Under the pieces are notes generated by a model. That model saw only the letters and a program-made list of their open reading frames with translations, ran no database searches and was not told where the DNA came from. This document shows positions 26,058 to 34,470 of a stretch of DNA of 46,664 nt, piece after piece. Each line of letters begins with the position of its first letter. The stretch's first letter is position 1. Source of the stretch: an uncultured Alphaproteobacteria bacterium (GTDB lineage: Bacteria; Pseudomonadota; Alphaproteobacteria; Micavibrionales; Micavibrionaceae); NCBI GenBank assembly GCA_937923625.1, contig CALDTV010000008.1, forward strand, positions 1 to 46,664, read 5' to 3'. Made by a program: the position numbers and the translations under genes.

Positions 26058-26304
26058 GTGAAAAATTCTTGATGAAGTGAAAAACAGATAATTTCTTATA
26101 ACACGTTATTTAAAAAGAAAACACGGCAAAGCTTGCCTATTCTTATGTCATTATTGCCGACGACGCCCATAATTCCCCTCCTCTCCCTTCAAGACAAAAA
26201 CATCTATCTAATTGATTTATATAGAAAAATAAGTTTGGCATAAGCTTCGCATGGTAGAAAGTTAGGTAACGGATAAACGTTAAAAGTAACGAGGGAGATA
26301 AAAT

Positions 26305-27054
26305 ATGGGCGAACACACACAAAATAATCACGAAAATATATTTGGTACCAAATCTGCCCGCTTAAGATGGTTAAATGATGCCAATGAAATTTTTCCATAT
26401 TTAAACACTAAAGATTATAAAAATTCTCTAGATTCTGATGTCAATAACGTTGCGTTAAGGCTTTTAAAAGAAGCGCAAAACATCATTAGAGAAAACCGCG
26501 TTAAAATAGCAACGCAAGAAAAACAAATCAAACGTCTTGAAAAACTATCGCAAACAGACGGCCTGACAGGGATTGCAAATAGACGTGGATTTTCCCATGC
26601 TTTTGAAAGAGAAATCGACCGTGTAAACCGAGAAGAGTCAAAAGGCGGACTGCTCGTCATGATTGATCTTGATAACTTCAAATCAATCAACGATGTTCAC
26701 GGTCACCAAGCAGGTGACAAAGCCTTGCAACTTGTTGCAAAAACCCTAGACAGTGACACACGTACAATGGATATCGTTGGTCGCGTTGGTGGTGATGAAT
26801 TTGTTACCCTCTTCGTCAACACAACACGTAAGCAGGCATTAGAAAGAGCACAATTCCTTATCAAGAAGTTAAATAACTTGTCTTTTGTCTGGCAAGGTCA
26901 TGAGATTGATGTTCGTGCGTCGCTTGGCTTGAAAGAATATAAAAAAGGCAACACAACAAAACAAATTTTAGGCGCAGCAGATGCAGATATGTACAAAAAC
27001 AAAAAACAGCTAAAACATAGACCTATAAAACAAGACAACAAATCAATGTCTTAG
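26305..27054 (+). CDS. Stand-alone GGDEF diguanylate cyclase
   Basis: A 249-aa soluble protein. Residues 1-60 have no recognised domain; residues about 65-90 form a coiled coil (IRENRVKIATQEKQIKRLEKL) that leads into a GGDEF domain (about 88-240). Motifs: TDGLTGIANRRGF, MIDLDNFKSINDVHGHQAGD, active site RVGGDEFVTLF, and an inhibitory RxxD site (RTMD) five residues before it. It should be an active c-di-GMP synthase with product feedback. GAGGGAG precedes its ATG. It lies just upstream of the two-hairpin RNA element and the RTX gene. Confidence 0.94.
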   Translation: MGEHTQNNHENIFGTKSARLRWLNDANEIFPYLNTKDYKNSLDSDVNNVALRLLKEAQNIIRENRVKIATQEKQIKRLEKLSQTDGLTGIANRRGFSHAFEREIDRVNREESKGGLLVMIDLDNFKSINDVHGHQAGDKALQLVAKTLDSDTRTMDIVGRVGGDEFVTLFVNTTRKQALERAQFLIKKLNNLSFVWQGHEIDVRASLGLKEYKKGNTTKQILGAADADMYKNKKQLKHRPIKQDNKSMS

Positions 27055-27079
27055 TTAAATATAGGATTTATACCCTTTT

Positions 27080-27167
27080 CGTCTGCCGCCCTCCCTAACC
27101 GTGAACCTAGGCAGGCGATAAAAGAACCCGGTGATCTCCCCTAAAGATCCCGGGTTCGCTTTTATTT
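27080..27167 (+). ncRNA. Two-hairpin element: terminator, possible cuckoo/CcsR-like small RNA
   Basis: Hairpin 1 has an 8-bp stem (27080-27087 with 27110-27117, one G-U pair) and a loop beginning GCCCTCCCTAACC. Hairpin 2 has GAACCCGG/CCGGGTTC extended by GATCT/AGATC around loop CCCCTAA, followed by GCTTTTATTT, so it is also an intrinsic terminator for the cyclase gene 25 bp upstream. Two stacked hairpins with C-rich, anti-Shine-Dalgarno-like loops, the second a terminator, is the plan of the alphaproteobacterial cuckoo (CcsR) small RNAs. Terminator function is well supported; the small-RNA identity is inference. Confidence 0.55.
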
Positions 27168-27248
27168 CATCTCAAATTTTCTAATATTTTTTGTAATCAG
27201 CATATTAAACCCAATAAAATACGGTGCAATATTAACGAATTGTTAGCC

Positions 27249-27271
27249 CTACTATGGTATTTTTATAGTAG
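27249..27271. promoter_or_regulatory. Inverted repeat upstream of RTX gene, possible operator
   Basis: CTACTAT, a 9-base spacer, ATAGTAG: a perfect 7-bp dyad about 100 bp before the ATG of the RTX gene. A near CtrA-like sequence (TTAA-N7-TTAG) sits just upstream at 27232-27246. The rest of the gap (27168-27371) is AT-rich and presumably holds the RTX promoter. Confidence 0.4.
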
Positions 27272-27371
27272 ACAAATATTGTTTTTTATCAATTACTTAA
27301 TAATCACGCTGTTAATTATAGAAAATAATAAATTTTATTTATTGCGTAAAATAGCGATTACAGAGGGATAA

Positions 27372-30300
27372 ATGCCGGGAAGTTATACGATTGAGTTAGA
27401 ATTATTCAGCTTGCTGAATGGCAGTGTTGATGGTTTTGAGATCTATGCCGATGGCTCGTTGCTTGGGGGCTATAGCTCTATTGTTTCTTCGGCGGGATCA
27501 TCAATCTCTCTTACAATCTCATATGGCGGTGCCCTTCCAAGCTCCTTGGAATTTAGATTTAATGATACGGCTCCTGGCTCAACAGACAGAATAGAAATTC
27601 GCTCTGTTAAAATTAATGATAAATACGTCAATACTGGAAATTTCCTCTCAACGGATACGTTAAATGATGGCCAAACCGCAACAGTCGATGTAACAACGGC
27701 TGATTTTATTTTTGATGACAGCGAGCCAGCAGGATCAGAATTCACCACAGGCGCAACCCAAACTTTCACGACAGGCGCAGACAGATATCGCGGCCAGAAC
27801 GGCAGCAGTGATGAAGTATTTGATCTTTTAGACGGCAATGACAATGCCTACCTAGGTTCAGGCAATGACAAAGTTAATGGCGGCGCAGGGAACGATACCA
27901 TACGTGCAGGTGATGGAAATGATTTGGTTTCCGGCGGTGCGGGTAATGACCGTCTTTTTGGACAAGATGGCAATGACCAAATATATGGCGGTATAGGAAG
28001 AGACATCTTATTCGGCAACGATGGCGATGATGAGCTTTATGGCGGTGATGGAAATGATGCCTTAAGCGGACACAACGGTGAAGATTTACTCGTTGGTGGC
28101 AGCGGCAATGATCGTTTAAATGGCGGCGCAAATGATGATCAATTATTTGGCGGTGGCGACGATGATTTACTTGTTGGCGGCGCAGGAAACGATACGTTAG
28201 ATGGCGGCGATGGTGTTGATACAATTTTAGGCGGCCTTGGCGACGATATCATCAATGGCGGTGATGGTGCAGATAGAATTGTCGGAAGCCTTGGCGTTGA
28301 TATTATTCATGGCGACGCGGGTAATGATGCAATTTTTCTTTCTGGGAATGATTACGTTTCTGGCGAAGAAATTTATGGCGGTACAGGTATAGATGAGCTT
28401 GTTTTATCCAGTACAATGACCGTTGATTTTACAACAGGCGTCCTTGATGGCTTGGAAACACTTCGGGGCTCAGACGCCGACCAAGATGTCACCTATAACT
28501 TAGAACAAGCTTTAAACTTTACTACAATCAACTTTGCAGGCGGCAACGATACAAGTCGTATTCAAGTTTCAGGGAACGTGGATGCCACAGCCTTGGGCAC
28601 TCCCACAGTCACCAACGTTGAAAATGGATTTTTAACCGGATCAGCTGCAGATGATACGCTGACGATTTCTGGCGGGCAACTTGATGCGATTATATTTGGC
28701 GCAGGCACGATTGATTTTGGCGGTGGCACAGGGGATACACTCAATCTTACATCTGCCTCAACTGATTTGATCGCCTTGGCTGCAACAGATAGTAACCTTC
28801 AAGGATTAGAAGAGATTAATTTCTCAACAGCGGCAGGCGCAGCCACTTTAGATTTAACATCTCAAACCGAAGATTTTACCATCACAGGCTCTACGAATAA
28901 CGATAACCTTACGGCAGGCTTGGGAAGTGATACGATTGATGGCGGCGCAGGTGATGATACAATTGAGGGTGGTGCAGGCGATGATATCATTTACGGCGAT
29001 GGCGAAACAGAAATTCTTAATCAAATCACAAATTTAACGACGGGCAACTATGGCTTTATCGTTGGCGATGTCGCACAAAATTTTTATGTTGATTTTGATG
29101 GGACTGATTACTGGTTATTGGTTGGACGTGGACGCGAAGGGTGGGAATTCGATACGGATGGGCAAGGAAACCCAGCAGATGTCATTAATAATTTAGGATC
29201 AACAGCCGCGTTCGCGCCTGCAGCATATAGTGATACATTCGTGAACGACATTATTGGTCAAACAGCCAATACAGATCTAACCGATGTTGAAATTCGGATC
29301 AAACGTGCTGCAGATATAACAGGAACAAATTATCAGGAAGTAAGATGGAATTCAGTTTCTGAAACAGATTGGACATGGGACTTCGACGACAATCAATATA
29401 ACGTCTCCCACGAAGTACAGGCTTCAGTTTTAGGAGCGTCAGCAACACCCATTGTTGAGGACACACGTGATACGTTAAATTCTTCTGCTAACAACCACGA
29501 ACGCATTTTCACATGGGGTTGGGACGGACATAACTTTGAAAGGGGTTTTTCCTATGGCATAAGTATTGCTGGCGTAGATGGCGATGATCCGAACACATTT
29601 CTATGGGAAAATGCGAATGAAAATCATGCCATACCTTACACCGAAGTTTATATCCGCTTAGAAAATCCCATTAGTAGCGTTATCACAGGGAACGACACGA
29701 TCACTGGCGGTCTTGGTGCTGATATCATTGATGCTGGTGCAGGGAATGACACAATTAATCTTGCAAATGGTGATTTCGAAGCAGGTGAGGCAATCGCTGG
29801 CGGCTCAGGAACAGATGAACTCATCTTAACCAACGCCACAACAATTGATTTTACGACAGGTTCAATAGCGGGTCTTGAAATCCTTACAGGCTCTGCTGGT
29901 AATGATGATGTGACTATAAATATCAATGCGCTCGGACAATTTACAACAGTAGATCTAGGTGCAGGTACAGGAGATATAATAAGTACACAAATTAACGGTA
30001 TTTACAACGCAGTTACCGATGGTGTGCCAACAGTGACGAATGTAGAAAATGGTTTTCTTGTGGGCTCTGCCAATGCAGACACATTGGTTGCAGGTGAAAC
30101 AGAATTATCAAGCCTGATTTATGGCACGGGTACAATTGATTTTGGTGGCAACATTAATGACACCCTAACGCTGACAGAAACATCAAGCACATTAAACGCT
30201 TTGGGCGCAACGGATGGGGGTATTTTGAACCTTGAAATTGTAAATGCAACAACTGCGTTAGCCCCTGTAACCATTGACCTAAACGGCCAAAGCGAAGCAT

Positions 30301-32330
30301 TCACGGTAAATGCATCAAATAATGGTGACGACATTACAACAGGTAGTGGTGCAGACACCATTAACGGCGGAACAGCGGCAGATATTTTAACTGGTAATGC
30401 GGGTGCTGATACAATTAATGGTGGTGATGGAAATGATATAATTTATGCCAGTATTGGCACGGCCACTGATATTCTTAATCTTAACTTCGATAGCGGTCTA
30501 GACGGATTTGTCTACGCTGATGATATATTCCTTAATGCAAATCAAGCCGCCTACGCCAGTGGTGCGCGCATCACTAATGATGGCGGCATTACTAACGGAG
30601 CACTTGAGATAACTCTTGGAGGAATTGATGGAAATGATGTTGGCCCAATTTCTGGTGCATTTCAAAATAGCTTTGTCCTCACCTCTTCAATGACCGATGT
30701 TTCGCTTACTTTTTCTTACAGGGCGTTAAATTCCGGTGGAGCACCTTTTGAAATAAATGAAGATTTATTTTTGTTCGCGTCACTTGATGATCGCCTTCTT
30801 AGTAACAGCGCTGATGACTTTTTTGATTCACAGAACAATCCGATTGCGAATTTTGACACAGGCGCAACCTATCGTACAATCACTTTAGATTTAGGGGACT
30901 TAAACGCAGGCAGTCATACTCTCTCCTTAGGCGGCGCAATAAGCTTCAAAACAGAGGCTGGCGAAGAAGTAGAACTGCGCTTCGATGATTTAATCTTGAC
31001 TGGAACTGAAGTCGGTGACGTTGGCGTAACAAATATTCTTAACGGTGATGCTGGCGACGACATTATAACAGCCGGTGACGGCAACGACGTCATTGATGGC
31101 GGTGCAGATAATGACACTATCAATGGATTAGCCGGCGAAGATACTATAAATGGCGGATCAGGTAATGATTTAATAAATGCAGGTAACAATGACGATGACG
31201 TTGATGGCGGGTCAGGCGATGATGAAATAGATGCAGGTGATGGTGACGATATTGTTGATGGCGGATCAGGCAACGATATTATTAGTGGAGGAGCAGGCAA
31301 CGATATTCTCAGAGGTGGAGCCAACAATGATACAATATACGGTATCAGCGCACAAAACTCATCTTTATCCAATGCTACGAGCATATTGGTAAGTGATCTG
31401 TTCAGTGCTTCCTTCGAGGTAGACACAGAAGGATTTGTTTATGCGGATGGTGTTTTTGGTAGTGATGGCCCAGCATCTGATGCTGTCGCCGATGGAAGCT
31501 TTACGGCTTTAGATGGTAATACAACAGGCTCAAACAATGGGTCACTTGAAATTATCTTGGGAGGTAATGCAGGCGCAGTCAATAATATATCTGGCGCGTT
31601 TCAAGAAACAATCAATTTTGCCACTGCACAAACAAATGTTGTACTTACATTTGCTTACCGCGCTCTAGATAATATCGTTGATGGCGATCCATTTGATGCT
31701 AACGAAGATCTACAGCTTTTTGCGGATATTAATGGCACTAGCTATAGTAATGATGCAAATCCATATTTCTTTGAAATACTGGGAACAGCAGCAGGTACAT
31801 CATTTGATACAGGGTGGCAAACTATTTCCCTTAATGTAGGAAATTTGGCAGCGGGCAATCATACAATATCATTGGGCGCAAATTTATCGAGAAAAACTTT
31901 TGCTTCAGAACAATACGCCATCAGGTTTGATGATATTAATTTTGAATCAGACACAAGCGGAGTCGTTGCGGGAACAAATACGGGAACAACGAATACGCTA
32001 TATGGTGAAGACGGCTTAGACACGTTATTCGGTAGTACTGAGACAGATATATTTATCTTAGAGAGTAGCACTGCTTTTAACGATATAGATATCATCGAGA
32101 ACTTTAATATTAGTGAAGCTGACGCGATTGATATCAGTGATCTGTTAACAGGCTTTAACGGAAATATTTCTGAATATGTTCAACTCGTTGATAGCGGCAA
32201 TGATACCTTACTTCAGGTTGACAGCAATGGGACTGCAGGCGGCGCTGCGTTCACAACCGTTGCGCAGCTAAATAATTTTTCTGGCATTGATGAGGTTACA
32301 CTGTTCAACATTGGGAACATCATCGCTTAA
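27372..32330 (+). CDS. Giant RTX-type secreted protein with duplicated lectin-like modules
   Basis: A 1652-aa protein; AGAGGGA precedes the ATG. Residues about 1-75 resemble a Ca-dependent carbohydrate-binding module (FEIYADGSLLGG). A long block of GGxGxDxLx RTX repeats fills about 158-316, with shorter blocks near 510-545, 773-796, 990-1027, 1220-1325 and 1540-1567. Between them are two copies of module A (about 333-510 and 806-990, sharing DFTTG and PTVTNVENGFL), one unique segment (about 548-768, YWLLVGRGREGWEF) and two copies of module B (about 1036-1212 and 1343-1526, sharing GFVYAD, ISGAFQ and RFDD). The last 85 residues match the type I secretion target domain (NISEADAIDISDLL). No signal peptide and no T1SS genes are nearby. 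It is probably a calcium-dependent adhesin. Confidence 0.92.
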   Translation: MPGSYTIELELFSLLNGSVDGFEIYADGSLLGGYSSIVSSAGSSISLTISYGGALPSSLEFRFNDTAPGSTDRIEIRSVKINDKYVNTGNFLSTDTLNDGQTATVDVTTADFIFDDSEPAGSEFTTGATQTFTTGADRYRGQNGSSDEVFDLLDGNDNAYLGSGNDKVNGGAGNDTIRAGDGNDLVSGGAGNDRLFGQDGNDQIYGGIGRDILFGNDGDDELYGGDGNDALSGHNGEDLLVGGSGNDRLNGGANDDQLFGGGDDDLLVGGAGNDTLDGGDGVDTILGGLGDDIINGGDGADRIVGSLGVDIIHGDAGNDAIFLSGNDYVSGEEIYGGTGIDELVLSSTMTVDFTTGVLDGLETLRGSDADQDVTYNLEQALNFTTINFAGGNDTSRIQVSGNVDATALGTPTVTNVENGFLTGSAADDTLTISGGQLDAIIFGAGTIDFGGGTGDTLNLTSASTDLIALAATDSNLQGLEEINFSTAAGAATLDLTSQTEDFTITGSTNNDNLTAGLGSDTIDGGAGDDTIEGGAGDDIIYGDGETEILNQITNLTTGNYGFIVGDVAQNFYVDFDGTDYWLLVGRGREGWEFDTDGQGNPADVINNLGSTAAFAPAAYSDTFVNDIIGQTANTDLTDVEIRIKRAADITGTNYQEVRWNSVSETDWTWDFDDNQYNVSHEVQASVLGASATPIVEDTRDTLNSSANNHERIFTWGWDGHNFERGFSYGISIAGVDGDDPNTFLWENANENHAIPYTEVYIRLENPISSVITGNDTITGGLGADIIDAGAGNDTINLANGDFEAGEAIAGGSGTDELILTNATTIDFTTGSIAGLEILTGSAGNDDVTININALGQFTTVDLGAGTGDIISTQINGIYNAVTDGVPTVTNVENGFLVGSANADTLVAGETELSSLIYGTGTIDFGGNINDTLTLTETSSTLNALGATDGGILNLEIVNATTALAPVTIDLNGQSEAFTVNASNNGDDITTGSGADTINGGTAADILTGNAGADTINGGDGNDIIYASIGTATDILNLNFDSGLDGFVYADDIFLNANQAAYASGARITNDGGITNGALEITLGGIDGNDVGPISGAFQNSFVLTSSMTDVSLTFSYRALNSGGAPFEINEDLFLFASLDDRLLSNSADDFFDSQNNPIANFDTGATYRTITLDLGDLNAGSHTLSLGGAISFKTEAGEEVELRFDDLILTGTEVGDVGVTNILNGDAGDDIITAGDGNDVIDGGADNDTINGLAGEDTINGGSGNDLINAGNNDDDVDGGSGDDEIDAGDGDDIVDGGSGNDIISGGAGNDILRGGANNDTIYGISAQNSSLSNATSILVSDLFSASFEVDTEGFVYADGVFGSDGPASDAVADGSFTALDGNTTGSNNGSLEIILGGNAGAVNNISGAFQETINFATAQTNVVLTFAYRALDNIVDGDPFDANEDLQLFADINGTSYSNDANPYFFEILGTAAGTSFDTGWQTISLNVGNLAAGNHTISLGANLSRKTFASEQYAIRFDDINFESDTSGVVAGTNTGTTNTLYGEDGLDTLFGSTETDIFILESSTAFNDIDIIENFNISEADAIDISDLLTGFNGNISEYVQLVDSGNDTLLQVDSNGTAGGAAFTTVAQLNNFSGIDEVTLFNIGNIIA

Positions 32331-32441
32331 GATTATATCCTCTTTACTCTTTTATTTCAGGAAAATTTTCAAATTACTATTCCTAAGATGCTGTGCTGAT
32401 AGTTTAATGAAGCTTAAATAAAATAAGTTATCTCAATTTTG

Positions 32442-34013
32442 TTACGCAAATAATCCAGAAGAATTTCCGAATAGAGATAAAATACTTTGCTGACTTTGGC
32501 TTCCCAGACTTAGCGCGGTGGTTCCCAATGAAATGCGCGTTTGCGAAGCAAGTAAATTTGCCCCTTCTTCTGCTTGATCAGCAATTAAAAGATCCATCGC
32601 GCCAGATTTATGATTATTAATAAGATTACGCGAAAAATCTTGACGCGTTTCTATGATGTTCAAATCATTAGCCAATGATGTGCCATACTCACGCACGTCT
32701 GCAATCGCTTGACGAATACGGTTGATAGCATCTTCAACCTGTGATGGTTTTTGAAAATTAATATCATCTAAACCTAATGACTTAATACTAAATGCTTCTC
32801 CATCAACTTTTAATTTGCTCTTATTATCTTGATCAAATTTAACGACAAGATCTTCTTTGTTCAATAAATTGACACCACGATATTGTGTGTCTTCAACAAC
32901 TCCTTGTATCTGTTCCAAAAACACCTGCATATCTTGGCGGAAAGATTCAGACAAAGGTAAGGATGTTGCCTCGTACCTTTCTTGTAATTCAGCTTGCGGG
33001 ATAATCGAATTATAAATAGCAAGGTCAGAAATTTGTCCGGTAAAAGCAAACGTCCCATTGCCACGCGCTGGCGCATTCCCCGGTCCGTCATCATGAAAAT
33101 AAAGATTTTGGTTAATTGCGCCAATACCATTCGCATTCGGGTGGTTTCCAATGAACGCGCCACCAAGATCCTCTGATCCAAACGCTTCACCATTTAGATA
33201 TCCTGTAAAACGGCTATTTGGGCCATCTTGCGTAAAGGCAACGTGATAACTTTCACCCGCGTTAATTGGCACACTAATATCTAACGGGCCATACCCGCCA
33301 TTCGAGGTTGTACGCCCCGTTACGCGCAACAAACCATCATCAATATAAATACTTAAGCTGTTAACCGTTCCCCCCTCTTCCCACAGAACTTGGCGTCCAG
33401 CGGTGCTATCCGCATTAAAGATCAATTCCACGGTCCGTTCGGGGAATGGTCCTCCTTGGTTGATAGAGTCATCGTTAGGAACAGCGACATATTGCCCTGA
33501 GCCACTAAATTTTGCCGGTAAGCCACCCGCGCCGTAAAACAAAATTTCATCGCCTTGCGTGACGCCATTTTGATAAATACCATCACCCCCAGCGCCCAAC
33601 GTTCCTAAATTGACAGCCGTCGCCCCGTCTGCATCCCCTAAGCGGAAATAGCCAACAGGCGCATCTTCTAAAATAGCATCGGGCAAGGCGGATCCTGTTT
33701 TTTCTAAGGTATCGCGTGCTTCAATCGCTTTTAACTCTGCAAGATTTAAAATATTTTCCAACGTTTCTGTACCAGCAACGGCCTGACGAATTGTTTGTAC
33801 CCCAAGACTGAGGCCGTCTAAGAGTTTACTATAATCATTTGCACGATTTGTGAGCGAAGCGGCGGTGAAAAAGTTTGTGGGTTGGTCAGTAATATCGTTG
33901 ACCCTAAGCCCCGTCGCCAAACGCTCTGACGTTTTGTCAGCAGAAAGCCTCGACTGCTGAATGCTAGTCAAAGTTGTTTTCATTGCTGCGCCTAGGACGA
34001 TCCTATCAACCAT
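32442..34013 (-). CDS. Flagellin with inserted LamG/concanavalin A-like domain
   Basis: A 523-aa protein. Residues 1-108 are the flagellin D0/D1 N-terminal helices (SADKTSERLATGLRVND, ANDYSKLLDGLSLGVQTIRQA). Residues about 352-523 are the C-terminal half (EYGTSLANDLNIIETRQDFSRN, ending GTTALSLGSQSQQSILSLF). Between them, residues about 112-347 read as a LamG/laminin-like jelly roll: VGYFRLGD, YVAVPNDDSIN, YHVAFTQDG, GYLNG, and the closing FTGQISDLAIYN typical of LamG_3. The filament would display a lectin-like domain on its surface. A sigma-54 promoter lies upstream. No other flagellar gene is in the window. Confidence 0.9.
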   Translation of the reverse strand: MVDRIVLGAAMKTTLTSIQQSRLSADKTSERLATGLRVNDITDQPTNFFTAASLTNRANDYSKLLDGLSLGVQTIRQAVAGTETLENILNLAELKAIEARDTLEKTGSALPDAILEDAPVGYFRLGDADGATAVNLGTLGAGGDGIYQNGVTQGDEILFYGAGGLPAKFSGSGQYVAVPNDDSINQGGPFPERTVELIFNADSTAGRQVLWEEGGTVNSLSIYIDDGLLRVTGRTTSNGGYGPLDISVPINAGESYHVAFTQDGPNSRFTGYLNGEAFGSEDLGGAFIGNHPNANGIGAINQNLYFHDDGPGNAPARGNGTFAFTGQISDLAIYNSIIPQAELQERYEATSLPLSESFRQDMQVFLEQIQGVVEDTQYRGVNLLNKEDLVVKFDQDNKSKLKVDGEAFSIKSLGLDDINFQKPSQVEDAINRIRQAIADVREYGTSLANDLNIIETRQDFSRNLINNHKSGAMDLLIADQAEEGANLLASQTRISLGTTALSLGSQSQQSILSLFGNSSGLFA

Positions 34014-34058
34014 TACTCTTTTTACTTTCCCGTAAAATTTCCTTCAATATTCTATCAA

Positions 34059-34074
34059 AGCAATATGTGTGCCA
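34059..34074 (-). promoter_or_regulatory. Sigma-54 promoter of the flagellin gene
   Basis: On the minus strand TGGCACACATATTGCT matches the -24/-12 consensus TGGCAC-N5-TTGC with exact GG-N10-GC spacing. It lies 46 bp upstream of the flagellin ATG, so transcription would start near 34048 with a leader of about 35 bases. Sigma-54 control of flagellins is well known in Caulobacter and relatives. Confidence 0.85.
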
Positions 34075-34218
34075 CATAATGCCTAGATATTATCAAAAAT
34101 ATCCGCATCACGAAAGACGCACATCTCTACCTTAAGTTTACCCTTTTTTAGTTAAATTTTAGTTATTTTTTAACGAGTTATGGAATAATAAAGAGGGGTT
34201 TGGGGCGTATTTAGTGAC

Positions 34219-34377
34219 TTAAGAGCCCTTATTCAGCCACAGTAATAAAAGCGGAATCCAAATGAAAGAGAGCGTTAAAATGCCTTTAACGCTTTGATAG
34301 CCGACCCAAACCCAAAATAGCTTCTTCCCAGAGCCTTTAAAATTTGGTTTCTTTAGTTTCTTAAGATTTATTGCCAT
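34219..34377 (-). CDS. Small membrane protein, 52 aa
   Basis: Found by reading the 457-bp gap between the flagellin and the SDR gene. The protein is basic at the start (MAINLKKLKKPNFKGSGKK), then LFWVWVGYQSVKGILTLSFI and a hydrophobic end (WIPLLLLWLNKGS): one TM helix or hairpin, positive inside. GGAAATGAAGCT before the ATG offers a ribosome site. The WVGYQSVKG core looks like a short conserved membrane protein, but I cannot name the family or function. Confidence 0.65.
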   Translation of the reverse strand: MAINLKKLKKPNFKGSGKKLFWVWVGYQSVKGILTLSFIWIPLLLLWLNKGS

Positions 34378-34470
34378 AGCTTCATTTCCGTACAGAACAG
34401 GTAAATCATTGCGCTATTTAGGTCAATTATAGTCTTACAAGCGATACCAAACGATGTTAATAATGGCGTT

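Noticed and set aside
26058-26304. Possible c-di-GMP riboswitch upstream of the diguanylate cyclase
   Set aside because: The gap was read for the GEMM-type core and conserved tetraloop/receptor pieces; none were found.
27874-28224. Minus-strand His/Arg-rich open frame opposite the RTX repeats, possibly a metal-binding protein
   Set aside because: The His richness is the antisense of repeated GGT/GAT codons in the GGxGxD repeats; no ribosome site or independent support.
34140-34185. CtrA-like TTAA half-sites upstream of the flagellin
   Set aside because: The region is a simple AT-rich stretch with several TTAA words and no exact N7 spacing; the sigma-54 promoter explains transcription better.
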